Assembly (NCBI GenBank): GCA_959347315.1
Contig: OY365819.1
Span: forward strand, 23,020,589-23,084,588
Length of the DNA: 64,000 bases
Source of the DNA: Bimastos eiseni
Lineage: Eukaryota; Annelida; Clitellata; Crassiclitellata; Lumbricidae
Reading direction: 5' to 3'
Made by a program: the position numbers and the translations under genes. Position 1 is the first letter of the stretch. Each line of letters starts with the position of its first letter. The notes under the pieces are model-generated. The model ran no database searches, had not been told where the DNA came from, and saw only the letters and a list, made by a program, of their open reading frames with translations. Of the stretch, positions 10,652 through 20,859 are shown piece by piece.

Positions 10652-12003
10652 CAGTGGTGCCGGCAGCATTTTGAAAGTGGGGAGAGGGGGCAAAAAAACA
10701 AAGATAGTAAAACAAAGCGCGAGAAACGCATAACAAATTTTTACCACCTCTTTTTCAAAGTCCCCATTTACAGATCACTGTGCCAGCTATGCAGGGGAAC
10801 ATGTTCTGGACTCCTAATAAATTATGACATAGCTAGAATTGTTGCTTGCATCAAATATTTTTACTTTTAAGTAGGCTTAAAGCATTGAAGGACTACCAAG
10901 GCCATAGACTACATGCTGAGGATAAGGTATGGTAACCATTCTGCATACGGTATGACTGGGCTAAAGCATCATTACTTGATACTTTCAAGGCTACGCTTAG
11001 AAATCTTGTTGAAAATTTAAGCTTAGGCAACGAGTAAGCAGACATTTTTTTCAAGATGCACAGTGTAGCAACAAATATTTTTTAATGAAGGCATGCATAT
11101 TCAGAGTGTTGCCTATTATTTTCAGTTCAAAAAGTTGTGTTTGTTAATTTAGATGCAATATGTTGTCCAAGTGAGGTATGTGCAATGAAACCAAAAGCAC
11201 ATCTAAAAAAATTGTACCAATTTGAAAATAATAATTATATTTAATTTCTCATTTTTTATTTCAGTCAAAATTTTAAAGAATAAGTGTAAATTTTGTCTCT
11301 TTAGAATATTAAAAGATTTTGTCAAACAAAAACAAACCCACAGTAAGAGCCATCCATGCACAGATAGTTGTTGAAATATTCTGACGTTCCCATTGAAACA
11401 AAGGCTGAGATTAACATGAAACGCACCAAGCGCGAAATATTTGTTGTGCTCTGCTCTTTTTTCAAGTGCCCCACATTTACATTTACCGTGTTTGCATTAA
11501 ATATTAAGAATTCAAAGACCTGTCAAGGCCATAGACTACATGTTGTGAAGAAGGTTCGGTATTCATTCTGTATACAGCATTACTGGGCTAAGGAACCATC
11601 ACTTGAAACTTTTAAGGATATACAATTAGTTACAATAGAATTTCTTCAATAAACTGTTGAAATATTAGGCTTCAATCGGTCACCCTTTTAAGTGTAGCCC
11701 TTTAGAGTGTCACTCTTATTGGCCACTCGCCCTTATGAGGCAGCGCCCATTTATGCGCGCTCTTTTGCTGGTCGCTCTGAGTCTCTGCGCCGTATGATAT
11801 TTGCTGACTAATAAATTAAATTTTTTTTAAAGTACTCACCTAATTATGCCAATATTGAAAAAATGTGTGCTCCCTTGTGCCCTTGAGTTTTAGAAAGTGG
11901 AGGGGCACGTGCCCCTGCAAGACACATGGTGCCCCTGCAAGACACATGGTGCCCCTGCAAGACACATGGTGCCCCTGCAAGACACATGGTGCCGGCACCT
12001 ATG
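10652..12003. mobile_element. hAT-like non-autonomous element, 1.35 kb
   Basis: The termini CAGTGGTGCCGGCAGC and GGTGCCGGCACCTATG are inverted around the shared core GTGCCGGCA. The flanks GAAGTTAG (10644-10651) and GCAGTTAG (12004-12011) form an 8-bp duplication with one mismatch, diagnostic of hAT. Inside are two diverged copies of a 110-bp block (about 10888-11000 and 11515-11625) and four 20-bp units near the right end. No transposase is present. Confidence 0.7.
11911..11990 (+). repeat. 20-bp tandem repeat, four copies
   Basis: Four identical units of GCCCCTGCAAGACACATGGT lie immediately inside the right end of the hAT-like element. Subterminal arrays of this type often hold transposase-binding sites. 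That role is inferred here. Confidence 0.9.
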
Positions 12004-12101
12004 GCAGTTAGTCAGATTAGTTGCATTTTCTTCTGGGCATTGTAAAGAAACTTAGAAACCTCTTCTTTTTGGATTTATTATTGGTCATATTTTTATTTTA
12101 G

Positions 12102-12137
12102 GAGCCAGATCTGTACAGAGTAAATCAAACAAAGCTG
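12102..12137 (+). CDS. Candidate 12-codon micro-exon of the Ig gene (phase 1-1)
   Basis: A strong acceptor (TTTTTATTTTAG) and a GTGAGC donor flank 36 nt encoding ARSVQSKSNKA plus split glycines, again phase 1-1. Strong splice sites around so short a phase-conserving segment support a real exon in the polar tail region. Confidence 0.5.
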
Positions 12138-12412
12138 GTGAGCAACATTTGAGTGATTACATTGAGCTTTTACGAAAAACATGATTTTGTTAAAATGTTT
12201 TTTGTTTACTAAAAGAAACATTTTATGCAAATTCATAGATTTTGAATATAGTAGCTGGTTTCAGTCATCTCATTTCTGACCCCTCAACTCTTCCTATTCA
12301 TCAAACTCTTTAACTGGGTCATGTTCACTGATCACACACAAGGAAGGTTCTGACTTATGAAGAAAAATTGAAAAGGCATAGACTAATAACTTTTGAGAAT
12401 CGGTGGAATTCT

Positions 12413-12545
12413 TAGGGCCCATCCATATATTACATATGCAAAAAATCGGATTTTCGGACCCCGCTCACCCCTGTTGCACCACGTACATTTTGTGGACACC
12501 TTACCCCATGCGTACATACATTTAAACCCTACTCCATTGCAAAGG
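12413..12545 (+). mobile_element. PIF/Harbinger-type MITE end
   Basis: TTA is followed by GGGCCCATCCATATATTAC and a body with GGACCCCGCTCACCCCTG and repeated CGTACAT. This is the typical head of Harbinger MITEs (TTA target, GGGCCC terminus). The opposite terminus is not identified. A related head lies at 52887-52915. Confidence 0.5.
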
Positions 12546-12700
12546 TTAAATAGCTAAATCAGCTTTAAGACATTGATTTTACCACAGGCTATTTATTTTG
12601 TTAAGCATCATATTTAACAGCTTAAATTTGTTATGAAGAATTAAAATACTAACAATACTTGCCTTTGAAACCATTTTAATGCTAAAAAAAAATTGAAAAG

Positions 12701-12701
<1 letters not shown>

Positions 12702-12760
<59 letters not shown>

Positions 12761-12761
12761 G

Positions 12762-12817
<56 letters not shown>
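12702..12817. repeat. (CA)n microsatellite
   Basis: About 116 bp of CA/TG dinucleotide repeat, interrupted once by GCACGCACGCA. The long Cys/Val ORFs on the minus strand are artefacts of this tract. Confidence 0.97.
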
Positions 12818-12819
<2 letters not shown>

Positions 12820-12914
12820 AAAAGCAAGGCTATTGTGGGTAGATGTTCTGTGTGCATGCCAAGTGAGTATAGAACAACTTCCCCCTGGACAGTGTGCATG
12901 CATGTATGTATGTA

Positions 12915-13440
12915 TGCCTAGACTATTGCAACTTCATCCTGTCTGAGCTTCCTGCATTCCTATCAGCCCTACAGCCCTATCTTCAGTCCTAACTCTGCTG
13001 CCCGCCTACTAAAAGGTCTTGCTCCTCGCGACCAAATCACACCATACCTACAACAGCTATGCTGGCTCCCCATCCATGTCAGCATTGCTTTAAAAATTTC
13101 TCTGCTCATGTACCACATTCATTCATAACTGAACCTCCATCTCGTACATGACGTCCATGGTCACGTCATGCTCTACCTCAACCTCAACCTCAAGAGGACT
13201 CCATTCGTCTATCCGGGGGACTTATCATACCTTGCGCCAACAAGAAGTTTGGGAACCGTGCATTCTCAGTCGCAGGACCTACAGAATGGAATAGTCTCCC
13301 AACTGCAGTCTGTCAAGCCACAACCGTTGCACTTTTCAAGACAAAACTGAAAGACCTACCTATTCTCCCTGAACTATGACTAAGAATGCAGCATATATAG
13401 CGTGCTTTGTGCAAGACTTGTCTTGTCAAAGCATGTTATA
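12915..13440 (+). pseudogene. LINE RT C-terminal fragment
   Basis: Across frames the plus strand reads LDYCNFIL, then a degenerate thumb region, NRAFSVAGPTEWNSLPTAV (about 13255-13312) and ALFKTKLK (about 13327-13350). This is the canonical 3' end of CR1/L2-like RT ORFs. A short 3' UTR follows. Frameshifts occur, and only the last third of the RT remains. Confidence 0.7.
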
Positions 13441-13778
13441 AATGCCTAGTTGTATTGTATGTGTATATGTGTGTTTGTATGTATGTATATGTATGTATGC
13501 ATGTATGTATGTATATGTAAGTATGTATGTGTACATATATATATTCATGCATGTATATGTTCTATAAATTTGACAACTGTCATCTTAAACACTGATTTCA
13601 GCCTCTATTCCTAGATGTCGACTTTTGTTGACACCTGCCCTTAGGATTTTGCTACATGATATTTACAGTCATATGCAAATAAAAAGTATTCATGATGCAG
13701 ACAGTTGCAAAACGGATGAAATGTAATGTGTAATTTATATAGCACTGCTCATAGCAGTGGCCATTCAGTAGTAGTAAC

Positions 13779-14098
13779 TAGGGGTGAACTGAGTTTGAAT
13801 TTCTTGCCGATTCCGAGTATTACAAGTTCAATTTCGCAGAGTCAGAGTTTCGAATATTTAAAAAAAATCTCATTCTCTTGATTTTTAGTTTGGCAGTTTG
13901 CACAACTTTTATGAATTCTTTAGTTTTGCCTTAGGTAGTAGTTGTTTTTAGTTAGGTCAATTGTCGTTTTGTAAATAAAAAATCCGATTTTCTTTCAAAA
14001 CAGAAAATGGGAAAGATTAACATTTGGACCCATTGTTTGTCCAAGTTTATACAGAGTATTACGAAAGTTGGGCCGAGTCGAGTTTTGTTTCATCGCTA
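13779..14098. mobile_element. hAT-like MITE (TAGGGGTGAA family), complete
   Basis: The 320-bp element starts TAGGGGTGAACTGAGTTTG and ends TTTCATCGCTA (inverted TAGCGATGAA). An exact 8-bp duplication GTAGTAAC lies at 13771-13778 and 14099-14106. It has no coding capacity. Related pieces occur at about 19920-19990, 28025-28110, 36610-36957 and 38010-39340. Confidence 0.8.
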
Positions 14099-14453
14099 GT
14101 AGTAACTCCCTGTCTTCATGTTCGATTAACTGATGACATTGACTTAACATCATGTAGATTAGTCCAAGCAGCATAGAAATCTTGAAGGGACGCTATAAAA
14201 TGTTTCATCAAAATAATAATAATAGTATGGCCAATAGTTGAGTGTGAGATGACTTTACAACTCTTCCTACTATTGTCATATTGGGTCCCCGAAAAACTTT
14301 TGTCAGGGTACTAGTGTTTTTTATTAACCAAACCCATTTAACGTATTACACTTTAAACTGAAGAATTAGAACTCATATTTTTGCATGTACTGTTGTATCT
14401 CTAGCAAATGCCTTGATTGTTCATTCTATAGAAAGTGTTTTTTGTTCTTTCAG

Positions 14454-14524
14454 GTCACATCAAACAGCTGAGCCATTGCACTGTTTTGACTGTTGTACTC
14501 ATCTCATTTTATCATGTATTCTGA
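14454..14524 (+). CDS. Candidate terminal exon A of the Ig gene (hydrophobic C-terminus)
   Basis: The acceptor TTGTTCTTTCAG opens a phase-1 reading of 22 codons plus TGA, ending in a hydrophobic run (CTVLTVVLISFYHVF). Such an end could be a C-terminal membrane anchor or a GPI-attachment signal. This is an inference from one short hydrophobic stretch. The alternative terminal exon at 14556 is in the same phase. Confidence 0.4.
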
Positions 14525-14555
14525 ACTAACTACTAACTGTTGTTTTCCTACTCAG

Positions 14556-14620
14556 GCGATATAGTGCCTTCAGGTTCTACACATAATATTATATGTAATG
14601 CAATAAGAGTCTTTTTATAG
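14556..14620 (+). CDS. Candidate terminal exon B of the Ig gene
   Basis: A textbook branch site TACTAAC (14528-14534 region) and a pyrimidine tract precede the CTCAG acceptor at 14551-14555. The phase-1 reading (DIVPSGSTHNIICNAIRVFL) ends in TAG at 14618-14620. It would give a polar, non-anchored C-terminus, so exons A and B could make alternative forms. This has not been tested. Confidence 0.4.
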
Positions 14621-14624
14621 CATT

Positions 14625-15555
14625 GTCGTATTACTTTCCAGTCTGCTTCATTAAATGGGATGTCTACCAAGAAATGCCAACCGATTTTGTGTTTGTGTGC
14701 AGCACAATATGTTGGGGTTGGTCTTGATAGCAATGTAGACTTTGCAGGTTCAATGCAGCTTCACCAACTAGATCGCGCTTCTCCATCTATTCGCTCTAAA
14801 ATTCTAGCTGCCAGTCTCTCATCCTCCTTCACCTTTCTGAAAACCTACTTTTTCTCGCGGGAACTTGCGCACTGGCAGCGCTTCTGAATGGTTCACCCTA
14901 CTACTTGCTCTATAAATAATTAAATACAACAAATACAATAGGTTATTCCACATAGTTCCAATTGACAAATTCAATTCCCATCATGTTCAATGCTTGCATT
15001 TGACACAGAACAATGCAATTTATGTTAAATAGGACAGAAAGTTCATTTCATGAATTGTTAAAATATTGTTAAAACAGATTTCCTAAGGCTACGTGTAGAA
15101 TAGATCTGGAATTGTTTGCTAACAAACTGCTTTGAATCTCACATTCTTTAAAGCCTTTGTACACGACAAATCTACCAAGTGGAATGCATGCTTTCACCTT
15201 TTGTTGTCTCTGTCCAACGATTGAAGTCATACAGTCTCATACACTTTTTACAAATAAAGATATCACAGAAGTTTAAGGTTGTTTTAATTGGTAGAATTGG
15301 TCCACATTCCAACTGAGAAACAATTCCAATAGCAACCAAAGAAATTTATGTAGCTCCTTATGTTAGATGACATTTTATTGTAAATAGAATACGAATCATA
15401 ATATGTATTTTCAAACCTATTTACTTTACTTCAGCTCTTCAATTCCATTCCAGCCAATTACAGTGCTCATAGAGAAACCAGATTATGCAGAGTGTTGTGC
15501 ACAGCACTTGAAATCTTTTCAATTATGAAAATGAATAAAGGCAGCTCCTCGGCTT
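14625..15555. other. Region between the convergent Ig gene and the minus-strand gene
   Basis: No exon is seen. The sequence is AT-rich and probably holds the 3' UTR/polyadenylation regions of two convergent genes. A TTTATT (minus AATAAA) at about 15373-15378 is a candidate poly(A) signal for the minus gene, 190 bp past its stop. The short ORF at 14660-14887 shows no domain. Confidence 0.4.
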
Positions 15556-15560
15556 GGTGG

Positions 15561-15703
15561 TTAGGTTTTATTTGATTCCAGAATAAGTTGATCGAGTTCG
15601 TGCACCCGTTGAAGACAGAAGAGGCGCCGTTGTCGAAGATTACACAAGATATCATCATCTGCAAATTCTTCACCATCAGAATAGATGACAGACTCCAAAT
15701 CAA
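15561..15703 (-). CDS. Terminal exon of minus-strand low-complexity protein gene
   Basis: An acceptor (ATAATTTTAG in minus sense) leads into 47 codons and a TAA. It reads an acidic then basic/leucine-rich helix, islands VIYSDGEEFADDDI and LRQRRLFCLQRVHELDQLI. The starting phase (1) equals the ending phase of the exon at 17507-17683, so they join. This looks like a conserved C-terminal amphipathic helix. The function of the whole protein is unknown. See the exons at 31957 and 26326 for the possible family. Confidence 0.75.
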
Positions 15704-15859
15704 CTAAAATTATGAAGAAAAATATGCTCAAGTCACCTAAAAAATTATGAAGAAAAATATGCTCAAGTCACCTACACAGTTGTTAACCCCTTTACCGGTT
15801 ATTAAAATTTGTAAAACCTACCCTTATTTGGCGAATAATTTTTATGTATGTATGTATGT

Positions 15860-16800
15860 AAAAATCAATCAATCAAAAATACTTGATATAGAACCCCTTC
15901 AAGATATCTACTCAGAGGCGCTGCCGGCCCAATCCTCGGCTGAAAAGGACAGTTTTAAGAGGCGTAAAATGAAGACAAGGAGTTCTTAGGTAGGAGATGC
16001 AGCTCTATGGGAAGTCCATTCCAGATTGTAGGTCCCATGACCGAGAAAGCCTGATTCTGCATTATGGAACTGCGTGAAAAAGGGACGATCAGGTCACCAT
16101 GAAATGCAGAGCGAAGTGGTCGTCGAATACTACTGGCAGTGATAGGGTGACATAGCTCCTGCAAATAAGCAGGTGCAGTACTGCCAAGGCAGCGCCAAAC
16201 TATGGCAGATATCCTAAATGAGATGCGCTGTGATAGAGGCAACCAATGTAAGACATCCCACATGTACTCGATACCTGACCTGTTCTGGAAATCCCACCAA
16301 TCAGTCATGTAGCCGCACGCAAAACCCTCTCCAAACGCCCAATCCGAACTTCGGAGAGCCCAGCATATATTGAGGAGCAATAGTCAAGGCGACTGGTAAC
16401 AAAGGCATGAACCAGAGTAGCTGAGGGCAAGAGAGTGAGATATTACTCGCAATTGGCGAAGCTGGTAAAAGGAATTTCGAGAGACATTATTGACATGTTG
16501 AGCAAAGTTGAGTTCTTGGCCAAGAGTGACTGGGCAGAGAGGGCACAGAGATCAATTTTTGCCAGCTGCTGTCTGGTGCCAAGCCAGATAAATTGCATTT
16601 TGGATGGGTTCAGACGAAGCAGATTTGACGACATCCAGTCACCAAGGGCGTCTATAGCAAACTGCATTAAACGAGCAGCAGCGACCGCATTTGCCGCAAG
16701 ACGGTGAACAGTAATGGACCTAGTACAGAACCCTGGGGTAGCCCATTAGGTGCTGGAGCCCACTGGGACCTAGTCGACCCAGATACAACACAATAAGTGT
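15860..16800 (-). pseudogene. LINE remnant, RT palm to 3' end, antisense in an intron direction of the minus gene
   Basis: In minus order it shows LPQGSVLGPLLFTVL (about 16745-16685), WMSSNLLRLNPSKMQFIWLG (about 16637-16570) and, in another frame, the C-terminal FSVMGPTIWNGLP (about 16046-16008), then a 3' region ending in (GATT)n around 15864-15880. Frameshifts separate the pieces. It lies in the same orientation as the host gene, in the intron between 17507 and 15703. Confidence 0.75.
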
Positions 16801-17506
16801 GTATGCATGCATGCGTACACACATAAAATTGACAATGTATGTATGTATGTACCGTAACGACGTCTTAGCATTTTGGACCAGAAAAATCGGCTTTGCCTTG
16901 CACTGTAGTTCATAATAACAATTAGACAGACGATTGTAATCGAGTCTACCATGGTCAATTGTTAAAGACAACTATAATCGGCACAGCTGATAAAGGGGTA
17001 GTAACAGATTTTGTCTGGTTACAATAAGACAAAGGAATAACAAAAACAGAGTACAATATAAGACACTTAAAACTTATTTCCTTTGAAGTTTTCTTTCATT
17101 TTTGTATCTCAAACTTAATTTCTTCAAATTTATTTACTTTTTGTATTTCAAGCTTATTTTCTTAAAAGTTTTATTTACTTATTGTATTTGACATAGACAT
17201 TTTTTTAAGAGCTACCAAAAAATTTTAAACAAATGAAGCTGAAAAATCTCAATGCTACAGAATAGTCTTTTGGTAGCTAATCTAAGTTTTTGACTCCAGC
17301 ACCTCAATCTGTACCTGCTGGGTAATGGGGTCTTGAAAGTCATTGACAAATGAGAGGCTCTTGCTCTGTTTCTTTATGGCCATCAAATGGTTAATTCCCA
17401 AATTGATATGTTACCACTTGTACAACAAACATGTACTATTTAAACAACAGGGAAGTCAATGCCGCCCGTCATTAAAGTGTTAAAGAATGAGAAAGGAAAT
17501 CTTTAC

Positions 17507-17683
17507 CTGGAGGACTGCTTCCACCCTGATCATTGGCAGCAGGCACTGATCTGTCTTCTACTGGTTCTTCCAGTTCAGTGACAGTAAGATCTAGACTTGA
17601 CAATTCAAAGTTCTCCATACTTGATACGATTGAAGCAGACGCTCCGAGGAGCAACTGGTCATTGATAGCCTGCATCAGAACAA
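17507..17683 (-). CDS. Penultimate exon of the minus-strand gene (phase 1-1)
   Basis: The minus-sense acceptor TTATGTTTCAG and donor CAG/GTAAAG frame 59 codons, VLMQAINDQLLLGASASIVS then a SSLDLTVTELEEP acidic segment and a Ser/Pro-rich end. Only the phase-1 frame is open. It joins the terminal exon in phase. The exon at 18933-19736 ends in phase 0, so a small exon of 3n+1 length, or an alternative donor, is missing between them. That gap holds a hAT element. Confidence 0.75.
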
Positions 17684-17937
17684 CTGAAACATAACTAAAG
17701 TATTCCTCAGTAATTTATTCTGCAAGAAGAGCTATGTAAATTGACACATACAGTAGAACACAATACAACTATGTGAATTATGATAACCATAGAAACCGTA
17801 GGAATTCATTAATTTCTAGTAGTTTTGTTAATTTGGTAAATTCATAATTATAATGTCTCATCAAAAAATTCTCTAGACATACTGCTTTTCCTGTTTTGAA
17901 ATATATAGAAATATTTGTAAAATATCCTCTGTCTAAT

Positions 17938-18688
17938 CAGGCCCGGTTCTATGGATTTTTCCTAAGTAGGCTAGGCTTACTTACGAAAAGTGATGTTGTA
18001 TGGGCCTAGGCCTACTTACGAATTTAATACAAACAAGCCATAGCGAGGTTCTGAGCACTATTAACTTGCTAAATATACCAAGTAGTGTACATTGAAAGTC
18101 TAAATATGAAAATATTCTATTGAGCACATAGTCTGACATAGATGAACTAGAAACAGAAATTATAGAATTGTTATATATTTTTTTTCAAATCAAATGACAG
18201 AATTCATTCTTTCATTACAGAGATTAATATAGCACCCCTTTAAGGCTACTACTCAGGAGCACTCCCAACTCCAGCACATTTAAAAAGAACAGTTTTAAGG
18301 CAAGTATAAAATGAGTCTGAGCTTCTGAGTCACCCTTGGTGACAACTGCAATGCCAACAGGAGCATGTTCCAGAGTGAGGGGCCAACCACTGAGAAGGCA
18401 CAATTCTGTTTGGTAGTTGTACGGACAAATGGGACAATGAGCATGCCTTGCTCAGTAGAGCGGCGACCCAGTACACTCAAAGTAGAGTAACAGAGATCAT
18501 GAAGTTAGGCAGGGGCGAAACCTAGCAAGGACCGTCATACCAAAGAGAATATTGTGGTCTAAGAAAAATTATTTTCTTGTGCTGTGCATATTTTATTTAA
18601 TTGAATTCAATAAAGTGCCGCCCTGAAAAATGGCGAATTTGCCACCGTAAGCCGTCGCCTACTTCACCTACGCCTAGATCCGGGCCTG
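17938..18688. mobile_element. hAT-like element with nested LINE fragment
   Basis: The ends CAGGCCCGGTTCTATGG and TAGATCCGGGCCTG are inverted, and the flanking TGTCTAAT (17930-17937 and 18689-18696) is an exact 8-bp duplication. The interior carries a LINE 3' fragment at about 18215-18540, so the element was itself invaded, or it captured the fragment. It lies in an intron of the minus gene. Confidence 0.85.
18215..18540 (-). pseudogene. LINE 3'-end fragment nested in the hAT-like element
   Basis: The minus strand reads MLIVPFVRTTTKQNCAFSVV then GPSLWNMLLLALQLSP, the RT C-terminal signature also seen at 15860-16800. Its 3' part (AGCACCCCTTTAAGGC) matches that copy's 3' UTR. It is severely 5' truncated. 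Confidence 0.65.
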
Positions 18689-18932
18689 TGTCTAATTTGG
18701 TATTTTGGTGTAGTTCGGCACAATCATGGTGAAAGATTTCTATTCTATTACTATTAAACAAGAATGGTTCAAGTATTCCAGATATTATTTTGTACAAGTG
18801 AACAAACAGTGTGTGCTGTGTGCAAATGCTGCACCTTCACCCTTTCTACAGATCAACTCATCTCATTGTCAGAGAATAGAGAGCAGTAAGTAGGCAACAC
18901 TGAAGCTCCTAATCAGAGACTGGCATTGTTAC

Positions 18933-19736
18933 CTGTCTGATTGTAGATCGAATGGGGATAGGGCTGCTCTGGTTCTTCGGAGCGCAGAGGGGTCGTCGTC
19001 TCTGTCGTCTTTTTCTCTCCTTCTCCTCAGACTTTCTCTCCTCCTCCTCCTCCTCTTCCATCTCAATTCGTCGTTTCTCCTCATCCGTCGTCTGCCAAAC
19101 GTCTGTATCATTCAAGTCGTGTCCATCGACCATCGTCGTCCTCTGGCTGACCTTCAGTGGGCGTCGTAATGACCTCTGATCTTTCTGAGGAGTACATCTC
19201 TTACGATTTACCCTCTCTTTTAGCAAATGCACGTTCTGTTCTGCATGCAGACACGGACAGCGGACGTCTTTCTCTGGAATATTCTCATCAGACAAATAAT
19301 CTAAACTGACTGCATGGCTTTCAGTCCTCCTCCTCCTCCTCTTCTCATCCTCCTCCATTTCACCTGAAATGCCTTGAGCCTTGTGTGCTGCTGCTGCTGT
19401 CATCACCTGTTTGGGTCCATCACCATTATCACCCATCAATGTCGTTGTTCCCTTGTGCCTTGAATCTCTACAAGACCTGTTGGCTGCTGTCTGGGTCAGT
19501 AGGTCACAGTTCAAATGACAGCGAGGAGGAATAACAAGAGCAATGGTGCCAGATGACATCACAGGATGAGGACAGGAGCCAGATGACGTCACATGAGGAC
19601 AAGAGCCAGATGATGTCATATGAGGACAGGAGCCAGATGATGTCACATGAGGACAGGAGCCAGATGACGTCACATGAGGAACGTAAGAAACGAGTGGATC
19701 ATCTAAAACTCCAGATGTCTGAATCACTGCATCTCT
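18933..19736 (-). CDS. Large 268-codon exon of the minus-strand gene (phase 0-0)
   Basis: The acceptor TTGTTTCTGTTTAG and donor CAG/GTAACA bound an exactly 3n open exon. Residues about 20-57 are four to five copies of a nine-residue unit, HVTSSGSCP. The middle is mixed, with CPCLHAEQNVHLL and KRCTPQKDQRSLRRP. The end is highly charged (MEEEEEEERKSEEKERKRR) and then CAPKNQSSPIPI. No catalytic domain is present, which points to an intrinsically disordered scaffold-like protein. The phase agrees with the exon at 20460-20609. Confidence 0.75.
19553..19672 (-). repeat. 27-bp coding minisatellite encoding nine-residue units
   Basis: About 4.5 tandem 27-bp units lie inside the large exon, each translating on the minus strand to one HVTSSGSCP unit. 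Two units contain the palindrome TGACGTCA (19584-19591 and 19665-19672), identical to a full CRE site. In an exon this is likely coincidental to the codon content. Confidence 0.85.
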
Positions 19737-20459
19737 CTAAACAGAAACAAGAATGTGTTCAGTAATTCTTCTATTCAAGAAATAGAAAACAATTTAAATA
19801 CAAAGCACAAAAACTGCTGCATTACAGTTCTGGAATATTACCAAACAACTAAATCAATCTGCCAGAGCAGACAAAAGTTAATATCGTCTAAACATAACAG
19901 CATTGTGACCACCACACATGGCACAGTATTGCGAGTTCAATTTTGCAGAGTCTAAGTTTTAAATATTTAAAAAAAAGTCTCGTTCTCCCACTCAGGGTCA
20001 GCAAGAAATTAAAACTCAGTTCATTCCTATTAATAACTGAACTCAGATTTTTGCCCAAATTATGAAGTACCTGGTTACAAAACTGGGCAGTTCACAGAAT
20101 TGGGCAACAGTGATCGAATGTCACCGATTTGAATTTATTCCTGAACATGAATATTCAGGTTACTTCATAATTTGGCCAAAAATCTGAGTTTCAAGTTATA
20201 ATTTAGTAAAAAAATAGGTAAAGCATCCCTTGAAGCAGGAAGGTCTAGAGGTGTTCGCATGCTTCAGGGCTGTACTCATCTCTGGTAGTCAACACACTAC
20301 AGACCGACACACATGCATCCTGCACTATACATACTGTTACATAAATGAAGTGATCAAATCCAAATATTCAGATCATCAACGTCCTTCTCAACATCCCAAT
20401 GAGTTTGACTGAACAATTCATAAACAATCTAATTTGAAAAGAGGCCTATTATATCTAAC

Positions 20460-20609
20460 TTTCAATTCTGCATTTTTTTCTTGGTCTGCTGGTTGTGAGC
20501 AGCTGTGAGAAGGTGGAGGAGGAGGAGGAGGAGGAGGAGGAGGAAGATGGTCAGTGGTCTGTAGATATGTCATCTGAGAAGTGGCTGAGTCATCATCTGG
20601 TTGTCTCCT
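20460..20609 (-). CDS. Poly-proline exon of the minus-strand gene (phase 0-0)
   Basis: The minus-sense acceptor CTTCTTTATTTCAG opens 50 codons: RRQPDDDSATSQMTYLQTTD, a tract of 11 prolines (20519-20551), then SHSCSQPADQEKNAELK. The most likely donor is GTTAGA, which is weak. The phases fit both neighbours. The proline run is coded by a GGA/TCC triplet repeat, so its length is probably polymorphic. Such tracts bind SH3, WW or profilin-like partners in other proteins. Confidence 0.7.
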
Positions 20610-20859
20610 CTGAAATAAAGAAGTCACAAAACTTAGAATCATAAAATTTTTTAATTGAATTAAATACTGAGCTAAGTCCAGTTCATTTAGAATCAAATGT
20701 CAAAGCTTAGCTGATGCCAGTCGCTCTAGACTAATAAATAATTTTGGAAGTGAGAGCGGCATTCAAAACAATGCTAAACAACATATAATTTGATTGCACA
20801 AAATCTCTCATGAACTCTATGATTTATTTTTGGAATGGACGTCTGTGAATTGTGATGAC

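Noticed and set aside
12579..12903. Cys/Val-repeat ORFs on the minus strand
   Set aside because: Direct translation of a (CA)n repeat.
13400..13560. Regulatory GTATGTATGT tract
   Set aside because: Simple tetranucleotide repeats of this kind occur several times (12905, 15845, 16845) and look like ordinary microsatellites.
19584..19672. Enhancer made of TGACGTCA sites
   Set aside because: The octamers lie in a coding minisatellite and are explained by the repeated codons. Kept only as a side remark.
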